A stretch of 64,000 nt of DNA from Neurospora tetraspora (lineage: Eukaryota; Ascomycota; Sordariomycetes; Sordariales; Sordariaceae): NCBI RefSeq assembly GCF_033439725.1, contig NW_026944383.1, forward strand, positions 992,001 through 1,056,000, given 5' to 3'. The stretch's first letter is position 1. Each line of letters begins with the position of its first letter. The notes under the pieces were generated by a model. It was not told the origin of the DNA. It saw only the letters and a list, made by a program, of their open reading frames with translations, and did not search any database. Shown piece after piece: positions 56,301 to 64,000 of the stretch. Position numbers and translations under genes: made by a program.

Positions 56301-58319
56301 GCCAAGTATACGTTCAAGCTCATCAAATTCGCCATCGACATCCTTCGTGCTGTCCTCAAGAAGCACGATAACCTGCGCACAGCCAACAACATTGCCGGAT
56401 TCATGTCTCTGCTCGGTGATGCTGTCTTGTCGATTGAGGAAGAAGTCAAGGTTGCGGCCTTCAAGCTGCTCACCGTCATCGTTAAGGTTCCCTTCAAGAA
56501 TGGTGATTCCACTGCCCTCTACAAGGTGGCTACCAAGGAAGCTATCAGGTCCATGACCTTGTCTGCCTCAACCGCGTCTGAGCTTGCGCAGGCGGCGTTG
56601 AAGCTCATCTCTGTTGTCCTCAGAGACAGGCGTGAGATTCCCATCAAGGAGCCCGCCCTCGACATGCTGCTTAGCAAGTTGAAGGATGACTTGACTGAGC
56701 CTCTGTATCGCCATGTCACCTTCAACTTCCTCCGCTCGGTGCTTGAACGTAAGATGGAGACGGCCTCGGTCTATGACACTCTCGACCACGTCGGTACTGT
56801 CATGATCACCAACGACGACAAGGACACCCGGGATCTGGCTCGCGGTGCTTTCTTCCAGTTCCTCCGCGAATATCCCCAGAAGAGGAACAGGTGGGAGAAG
56901 CAGCTCAAGTTCATCGTGGCCAACCTCAAGTACGAGCGTGAGGGTGGTCGCTTGTCAGTCATGGAGGTCATCAATCTCTTGCTCAAGAAGACGTCTGACG
57001 ACTTCGTCCAGGAGGTGGCGGCGACATGCTTCATCCCCCTTGTGTTCGTCCTGGCCAATGATGACAGCGAGAAATGCAGACTCGCTGCCGCAGAGCTGAT
57101 CAAGGAGACCTTCCGCGTGGCAGATAAGGAGCGTCTTACCAAGTTCATGACTCTGATGCGCAACTGGGCCGAGCAAGGCGAGAACATGGCGGTGCTCAAG
57201 CTCGCGATTCAGGCATTCGGACTCTACTTTGAGGGTCGCGAACCCACCTCCAAGGACAAGAAGGACGTCAACCTTGTCGTTGACAGGATCACCAAGGTTC
57301 TCGGTGATGATGAGACCGTTCAGTCCAACTGGGAGCTTGTCGACACCAGTCTTAACACGGTCCAGACTCTTGTCGCCAAGCATCCCCAGAAGGTCTTGTC
57401 GCCTGCCTCTGACGTCTTGTGGACCGAGGTCCGCGACACTCTTGCTCACGAGAACCCCACCGTGAAGCTCACCGCGACCAGGCTTCTCAGCATGTACCTC
57501 GCGGACTTTGCCCAGAACGCCGCCGGTGGCCAGCAACAAGCTCCTCAACAAGCACCTCTACACGGTTCCCACGGGCGCGAGTTGAGCAAGAAAGAAATCA
57601 GCGACCTTGTCCGCCTGGCACTCAACACCTTCAACGTGCCCGAGGTTGACGAGCCGCTGGCTCACGAGGTCGTCCAGATCCTGCTCTTCCTAGGCAGCTA
57701 CCTAGACGCCAAGAACACCGACGACAAGAAGGGTGCCGATGAGAAGGAGGAGGAGTTGGAGGATGAGGAGGAAGACGAGGAGGCCGGCGTCCGTAAGAAG
57801 CACAAAAAGCCCGTAGACATGGGCTACCTCTTCTACAAGCTCGCCTCCATCATCCGAAAAGAACGCGCCGCCCGGCCCGAGATGCTCGTCGCCAAGCTCT
57901 CCGCCATGGACCTGCTCGAATCCTTCTGCGAGAAATCCGACCCGTCCACTTTGCTCGGTTCCATCAAAACCATCATCCGCCCCCTACGCAACCTGACGGA
58001 CCCGTCCATCCCTGGCCCCTTCTCCTTGAACGAGGTGTTCAAGACCCGCTACGAGCTGCTCAAGACGAAGGCCTTGTCGGTCCTGGATGTGCTGCAACGA
58101 AAGCTGGGAAGCTCAGAGTATACTAGGGCGCTGTTGGCCGTTGGTCAGGATATTCGCGAGAGGAGAAACGCTCGGTCGAGTAAGAGGAAGATTGAGGCGA
58201 TTACGGCACCGGAAAAGTATGGACGGGAGAAGAGGAAGAAGTTTGAGAAGAAGAAGGAGAAGAGGAAGGAGAAGGGGCGGGAGGCGAGGGATGCTAGGCA
58301 GGCTTATCATGCTAGTTAG
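50366..58319 (+). CDS. utp20: Utp20, U3 snoRNP / 90S pre-ribosome component
   Basis: Giant HEAT-repeat scaffold of the small-subunit processome, needed for 18S rRNA processing in the nucleolus. Exons 50366-51723 and 51776-58319 give 2633 residues (yeast 2493, human DRIM 2785). The 52-nt intron (GTAAGC, CTGAC, TGCAG) joins FQK to FIVAHW. The N-terminus contains HRWESFSTKISKLHSLDPLRKVRR, the usual Utp20 start. It also has AEAMSFLIKKA, RHGLHNTRLAVIRQL and ELGTAVVPYMDAL from the DRIM domain. Almost the whole chain is paired helices. Near the C-terminus is an acidic run EEELEDEEEDEE followed by a helical block, and the last ~50 residues are a very basic tail (KRKKFEKKKEKRKEKGRE). The start was chosen at MPSTTSGRIVKSQRG. 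Confidence 0.96.
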
Positions 58320-58770
58320 AGGGAGGTGGTGATGATGGAGGTGGTGTAGGAGGAAAAGGAGGGGGAGGAAAGGAATGGAATGGAATGGAATACCCGGTGG
58401 TTGATGTACGTTGTTTTTTTGTTGTTGGGTTAGGGTTGGGAAAAAAGTAGAAATATCATTTAATGGGAGTTTTGAAGCATTTTCTGGTTGGTTATAAACA
58501 TTTTTTTCCTCATTTGAATCTGTCTCACAACATAAGACTACATGCTTCACTACGTGATATACACACCTGTAAGATATGATGGGTCACTGCCTGGGATACA
58601 CTGTAGTCCATCACAGGCCATGACTTAGACCGAATCCCAGATGGCAATTAGGGAGTTCTATCACTCGTCAAGAAATCAAATCGCAGTCGTGCCTCATGGT
58701 TTAGAATTACATGCTAAGCATCATCACTCCCTGCCTCGTCCATCCACAAATATCCCAGAGGTTAGACCCT
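58320..58770. other. Convergent spacer between utp20 and pre10
   Basis: 451 bases of 3' untranslated sequence from both sides. A GGAATGGAATGGAATGGAAT run lies at 58371-58390, and GGAGG-rich DNA precedes it. No gene is seen. Confidence 0.5.
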
Positions 58771-60004
58771 TTACTCCTCCATCTTGTCCCCGCCCTCTTT
58801 CGTTTCCTCTTCCTCCTCGACATCCTTCGCAGTCATGCGCTCCGCGTACTTCTCCGCTTCCTTCCGCAGAGCCTCGGGCACCTCCTGGTGGCGGCCCTTC
58901 GTGGGGCCGTCCGCCCCGCTGATCCAGGTCATCTCCAGCTCGAACTCCTTGTCCTTGTTGTCGTCGTGGGCAACGTAGATGATGCGCGCCGCCTCCTTGA
59001 CCGCCTGCTCCAGCGTCAGGCTCGACTCGCCGTCGCTGCTGAGGTCCAGCTTCTCGAGCTCCGCCTTGGCCGCCTGTCTGCCCTTGCCCGTCGCGGCGCC
59101 GTAGTATCCCCAGTAGAGGCCCGAGGGCTCCACCATGTAGAGGAACGGACCGCCGTGCTTCTTGCCCTCCACCTTGCCGCCGGCGCCGACGCTGGGGCCG
59201 CTGCCGACCTCGCCGTCCACGGGCGTCTCGAGTTCGCTGTCGTAGCCGCCGATGATGGCCGTGATGCCGAAGGGTCGCACGGATTGGTAGAGCGTGTAGG
59301 CTTGCATGTAGCCGCCCATGCGGCCGGCTAGGTCTTTTGTCGAGATGGGCGTCTTGTAGTTGTCGCGCCAGCCGCGCGCCTCGTCGCGGGCACGGTCCAC
59401 GAAGTGTCTACCATCGGGGATCATGCCGGAGTATACCTATTGATGACAAATTCGTAGTTAGTATTAGTATTCGTCGAACCGGGTCAAATATTATGAGGGG
59501 CGAGAAGGTCGGGGTGTGGTTTGTTCGTTGCGATGGCGGGGAGGGTGGTGAAGCTGGCTGTTGCTGCCCCGCAGACGGTCGAAGCTCGCTGATAATGAAT
59601 CCTGCCCAAACAACAGAGATAGAAATCGAAGTAAACGTACAATGCCCAAATGCCTGTCGACTGTCGCAATGCGCTTGTTGGCGCCCTGCTTGAGCAGCTT
59701 GGATGTGATAACCTTCTCCGCCGCCAACACGATGCCGTCCTTGCAGCGGATGCCGATCGAGGTGCTGCCATTCTCAACTGCCTTCATGGCATATTCGACT
59801 TGGAAGTTGCGGCCATCGGGGGAGAAAATAGAGTTGGCAAGATCGTAGCCTGTTCCTATGGAAGTCTGTTTGTTGTCGAAGGCGACTCGGTCAGTTTCGT
59901 TTCATGTTCGAGAACCATGACTTTCTGCGCCCGGCTACGTTTTGGTCATCTGGGGATGGACGCCCGCTAACGAGGGACTGCCGGGGTTTGACAAGACGTA
60001 CCAT
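58771..60004 (-). CDS. pre10: 20S proteasome subunit alpha 7 (Pre10/PSMA3 type)
   Basis: Outer-ring subunit of the 20S core particle. Exons on the minus strand are 60002-60004, 59641-59865 and 58771-59436, giving 297 residues. Exon 1 holds only ATG, followed directly by a good donor GTACGT; the alternative ATG at 59915-59917 is followed by a weak GTTCTC. The body reads [20 protein letters not shown], the alpha-subunit signature, then [19 protein letters not shown]. It continues with [25 protein letters not shown], the alpha-7 stretch [36 protein letters not shown] and [15 protein letters not shown]. It ends in an acidic tail ([18 protein letters not shown]), as in Pre10. A ~30-residue Gly/Glu insertion ([24 protein letters not shown]) after GGYDS is unusual for the family. 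The first exon is inferred. Confidence 0.92.
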
Positions 60005-60901
60005 TGTGGCTTAAATGTGAAGGTGGCGATATGCGATGCCGGTATTTGTTTGTGTTTCCAGATTCAAGAGGACGGAGAGGTTCTCGCTGCACTGGCTCGG
60101 GCTAGAAGGTGGGTTGCTCAGGAAATGGGTCGTCGGAATGGGTTTGTTTGGAGAGGTGATGGTGGTGTTGCTGGTAGCTGCTCGCTGCTATTGCTTCAGT
60201 TCAAGGTGAGCTCCATCAGGCAGCCTGGGAGCTGCGTTGCACTATTGCCCCGTAGCACCTCCCTCCTGCTCCACTGCCGTGCCGCGTGCGGGATAGAAGC
60301 TTGGTCGTCCTGAGGCTGAAGTGCTGTGGCGTTTGCAGAGCTTCAGCCATGGAACAGCCAGCCTTGCAACTTTCCAGCCACACCTATTTCATCACCGGCC
60401 CCATATAATGTCAGGAACACCCCACAGGCCGTCCCACGAAAACGGAAACGCCTCCTTTTTTATGTAAACAAACCGTTGTATCACCAGTATGAACGCTTCT
60501 ACATTCCCATGTAAACCACAACATCGAAAGCCACACAGAATCCCAGATGGGCTGGGACCAACAGGCAGGATTGACGCATAATCAGGCTACCATTATATTT
60601 GAACCCAACGAGAAAAAAGACGAGATGTCAAACCTTAAAGAGTATCTAAACCTGAGCTGCCCAGCCTTTCCTGGTTTAATTCGCCTATCTGCGCCGGTTG
60701 AGTAGAAGGGGGCCACATCTTTTACCAGCTCTGTTTTCCTGAGACCAACACACCCAGCGATACTTGGAAGTCCGCTAACAATATACATACCCAGCAAAAA
60801 CATAGTTGTACATGCCCAATCAAAATAACGCCGTACATAAAGTCAAACAGCCTCCTCCGTTCCTCCCTTGAAACAGATGAACATATAGCCTGACTCCCAG
60901 C
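60005..60901. other. Spacer between pre10 and the unknown 269-aa gene
   Basis: 897 bases: the pre10 promoter at the left and the neighbour's 3' untranslated region at the right. No convincing gene or repeat. Confidence 0.5.
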
Positions 60902-61711
60902 TCAAAGCATCTCCTCGTCATCCCTGTACGCCATCAATCTTCCGTATTGGTTTGCCATAGCCTCCTGTTGCCTCCAGTCAACCCCGGAGCTGGCATAAAC
61001 AGGATCCGAATGCGCGGGGTTAAAAATCGGGCCACCGGTGGCAATGGCGAGAGGGTGGCATGCATCCTTTGTCCGTTCCACAGATTCAGAAAATGCTCGA
61101 CGGGCGGACTCTTCATACTCACGGCGGGCCATTTCCTCATAACCCAAAGCCATATAGGGCTCCATATCATGATGTGAGTCCGCCGCAATCCAACGACCGT
61201 CCCCTGCCTGAATCGGAGTCAGGGGAGTTCCATCGAGGCTCATGACCACCTCTTGTTCAACAGACTGCTGCTGTTGTTGTTGTTGTTGCTCCCATCGGTT
61301 CTTGGCCAGAATCTCTTCCTGGTTCACGCTTGTCATACTCCAGTCTAGTGTAGGATTGTCGCTACGGTTTGTAGGAGGGCAGTTGCGCCACAGGTCAATA
61401 AGCCTATAGCGCTGTGGATCGTCCACTGACTTGAACAGCTGGAGCTGGCCACGGGATAGGCCTGCCGTGTTCACATGGTGCTTTCTGAGAACAGCTTCAA
61501 CCTCAGAGAGCGCAGGCGGCTCTGATGTCCCTCTGGGCGCAGGCTGTGACGGTTGAGTATCCTGGGGACGAGTATGAGCCGAGTGGTTGTAATGCGCCGA
61601 GACGTAGACAATCTTCGGTTCTTGGTTCGGGACCTGGACCTGTGCGAGTTGCTGAACAGGCTCCAGAGACCACCGAGAAAAGAGAGCAGCAAGTTCGTCG
61701 TGTGATTGCAT
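60902..61711 (-). CDS. Unknown 269-residue protein
   Basis: I do not recognise a family. The frame begins with ATG at 61709-61711 (MQSHDELAALFSRWSLEPV) and ends with TGA at 60902-60904. There are no membrane segments or signal peptide. The middle has a helical block (SEVEAVLRKHHVNTAGLSRGQLQLFKSVDDPQRYRLIDLWRNCPP), which looks conserved in character. Next are a run of eight Gln, then an acidic-aromatic segment (YMALGYEEMARREYEES). The end is acidic (AYRDDEEML). Codon use is less biased than in the neighbouring housekeeping genes. A soluble fungal-specific protein is the most I can say. Introns upstream of the start are possible. Confidence 0.65.
   Translation of the reverse strand: MQSHDELAALFSRWSLEPVQQLAQVQVPNQEPKIVYVSAHYNHSAHTRPQDTQPSQPAPRGTSEPPALSEVEAVLRKHHVNTAGLSRGQLQLFKSVDDPQRYRLIDLWRNCPPTNRSDNPTLDWSMTSVNQEEILAKNRWEQQQQQQQQSVEQEVVMSLDGTPLTPIQAGDGRWIAADSHHDMEPYMALGYEEMARREYEESARRAFSESVERTKDACHPLAIATGGPIFNPAHSDPVYASSGVDWRQQEAMANQYGRLMAYRDDEEML
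61267..61293 (-). repeat. Poly-Gln coding microsatellite
   Basis: CTGCTGCTGTTGTTGTTGTTG on the + strand encodes eight Gln in the unknown protein. Mixed CAG/CAA codons suggest it is selectively kept or old. Confidence 0.8.
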
Positions 61712-64000
61712 CTTGATGTGATTCTAGGAGGAATGTGAATCGTCTGACTTGCTGATATGCTGTGATGTCATGAGAGATTGTTAGCACGGGATACACGGAG
61801 AGTTTGTGGGACGTGACCACAAAAGGCCGTGGTAGGGACAGCTTCGTTGCGCATTACCTGAGACTCGGGCTGTTCTTCTTTCTTGGTAGTCTTGACGATG
61901 CCTGTTGTTGGTTGGTTACACGACCCTTCCTGCTGTGCAGTTTGAGCTAAGGAGATGTGGTGATATCCAGCTAGCTGGTTGAGAAGCAAAGCAAGAACTG
62001 GCAACAAGAATGAAGAGCTTGTACCGGAGCTTTGGAAACGGATGTATGCTTGTACAACTCGTTTGTATTTGGTGTCAACTATTTAAGGGAAAGTGAACGG
62101 TTCTCGGTCGACTCTTGATAGCACGAGAGACGGTGACTCGAGGGTGGAGATTCAAGCGGTGAAGATACGATTTCCTTCCGCGGTATGGAGAGTGAACGGA
62201 GATCAAAGAGTTCGTGGTCTGGGATGAGCGACTAGAAATGGCAACGTGACTCGTCTAGTGCTTTGCCGCACTTCTCGGTCGTCGAACTTTGTGAAGTTTC
62301 GAAAGTCTGATGCTTGCCGACTGGCTACTGTGATGTGTGTAGTCTGAGGTGAAGAGAGATAGGGGAGCAAGGTGAGAATGGGTGTGGGGGAAGTTAAGAC
62401 TTCTTATTTGGGCAGGCAACCTCAAGATATCCTCGTGATGAAGAGTATGATGTGAACGAAAATGCACGCACATTTGCATGCAAGATCAAGGAGCGTTGGG
62501 AGATGGAGGGGCAAGGCAGGCACACCTGGGTTTGGGACGGCGGGGAGGCGGGGGGGGATGATTGCAAACTAGCGGTATTCGGGCGGCAGATACGGTCAGG
62601 GACGCTAGGCTCATGATTGAAGAATAATGACCCGGCGGCACCACCAAAGACGGCGTTTGAACAAACATTGACCATTCAAGAAAGTCGATCATGCTTCGAC
62701 GAATTCTCGCCGTGGTGTGCTGTGTGTGATACCAACACCCAAAGACAGCCTTGAGCCCCCAAAAAGGTGACCAGATGCAGGTCCTGTCGCCGGTGGTTGC
62801 ATGAATATTGCCCATCAGGCAGCAAAAAACTGTTTCCAGCATCTTGCTGAGACAATTGAGCGCAGACGGGTTTCGAGAATGTGAACTTTGGTGCAGTGTT
62901 TGGTGGTTGGGTTGGGCAGTCACACAGTCAGGCTGTTAGCGTCATCACTGCAATCATGCGTCCATTGATCTGAATGAAAGGAAGGTCGACATGAAACAGC
63001 CCGGCCTGGAGCGGCTATCAATCGAGCCTTTCCGCCCAATCACCAGAGAAGGGAAGTGACGCATATGATAAATCGGAAAGATACTTCCCTCTGGTTGGGG
63101 GCAGAGCAATCATACTCGAGAACCCTCATCTTGTCTTTCAAGTCGTACGGAGCAGGAAACTTGGAGTCGTGAATTTCATGACACTCCAAAGTCAACGACG
63201 AAGGGACTGAACAATAAGCCAGAGCGATGATATGAAAGGGTCCAGAACGACGGGAGATCAAGACATCCCCGCTGAGAAAAAGGACCCATAGGCGGGGTCA
63301 AGGCCAGGCTCCATCGGCTGTAACCGTGGCAGGGATTGGCTTAATGAGCAGCCACGTGCAAGGCTATCCAAATGCTTTTGATTGGTCAACCGCGGCCAAA
63401 CAAGCCACATTTACCCGCCACGGATGACGTTGATCTTGACACTGCTGGCACCAGGACGCTAGGGACCATCTTATCTTCACAGCTTACGGCGGGAGCAGGC
63501 CACTCAGTCATCCCTCCCGTCTTCACGTCCAGATCGATTGACCACTGCCCATCTTGGGCGAATAAACAGCCATCCGATCGCAAGTGAGGCAGCCCATTGA
63601 ACAGCTGGCCCTTCAGTTTTGAGTCAGTCTCTATTGAAAGTTTGCCCCGGGAAGAGGTTCCCTCACAGGGCTAGCGGTGTTAGTTGGCTATCCACTTTGC
63701 TTTTGCCGTTGATCTATCTTATCAGACATCATCCTCGAAAACACTCCCTTTCATTTTTCCTATACACCTTCTTTGACTGTCTATCATTAGCTTCATACTT
63801 CCGGACTTACAAGCAGCTACATATCGAGCCACCAAGACTACCTTACGATGCCTACAGCTCGCCCTCCCAATTACTGTTAGTAAAAGAGACTTCAGCTTCG
63901 TTAATGGACCAAGCGCTCGAGCGGCAAAGCTAGACGCATCGCTAACACATCCTCTGATAGATGCGATCCTAGGGGTTTCTCCAACTGCCTCGACAAATCA
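61712..64000. other. Gene-free right end
   Basis: 2.3 kb in which I support no gene. The left part should be the promoter and leader of the 269-residue protein. The last 300 bases are pyrimidine-rich and could be the leader of a gene starting beyond the window. No repeat or element was recognised. Confidence 0.45.

Noticed and set aside
59915-59917. Alternative first codon of pre10
   Set aside because: The following GTTCTC is a poor donor, while the ATG at 60002-60004 is followed by GTACGT.
63619-63933. 104-residue open frame at the right end
   Set aside because: Pyrimidine-rich leader-like DNA with no motif; more likely untranslated sequence of a gene beyond the window.

Overview
The window is nuclear DNA of a filamentous ascomycete, almost certainly a Neurospora species or very close relative. 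It has short spliceosomal introns (GTAAGT-type donors, CTAAC/CTGAC branch sites), GC-rich coding sequence, wide gene-poor spacers, mobile-element relics mutated in the C-to-T style of repeat-induced point mutation (RIP), and a gene whose repeats spell the peptide [11 protein letters not shown], the Neurospora mat A pheromone encoded by ccg-4. Organism and symbols are inferred from protein families that I recognise; no database was searched.

Left part (1-13.4 kb): 3' two thirds of the clathrin heavy chain (+), ribosomal protein L11/uL5 (-), the spliceosomal Sm protein B (+, with a 9-nt exon) and mitochondrial pyruvate carrier subunit MPC1 (+). A 4.5-kb gene-free spacer follows, with a perfect 30-bp inverted repeat, a 20-bp tandem repeat and two copies of a short hairpin repeat. 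Centre-left (13.4-25.6 kb): pyruvate carboxylase (+, 11 exons, several tiny; one long intron followed by a coding patch with aberrant codons), then a 3.2-kb repeat island with a 96-bp-arm hairpin and a 946-bp RIP-mutated element with 113-bp terminal inverted repeats and a 9-bp target duplication. Next come a CCDC90/MCUR1-family mitochondrial protein (+), a low-complexity Cys-motif protein (-) and an intron-bearing tRNA-Gln(CUG). Centre (26-38 kb): an Erg6-like methyltransferase (-), a 4-kb spacer with a 348-bp MITE flanked by a 9-bp duplication, the pheromone precursor ccg-4 (+), the Hsp70-escort zinc protein Zim17/Tim15 (-) and cullin-3 (+). Right part (38.6-64 kb): the nucleolar Pol5/MYBBP1A protein (-), Cdc25 phosphatase (+), a CWF19-like/Drn1 protein (+), the giant 90S pre-ribosome factor Utp20 (+), 20S proteasome subunit alpha7/Pre10 (-), an unrecognised 269-aa protein (-) and a gene-free right end.

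Most genes are independent housekeeping genes and there is no gene cluster. L11, Pol5 and Utp20 all serve ribosome production; SmB and the CWF19-like protein serve splicing; Mpc1 and pyruvate carboxylase both handle pyruvate; cullin-3, Pre10 and Cdc25 belong to proteolysis and cell-cycle control. The most unusual material is non-coding: a family of at least four dispersed ~35-nt hairpin repeats, two elements with 9-bp target duplications (Mutator-like), a long snap-back repeat, and the recoded patch in pyruvate carboxylase.
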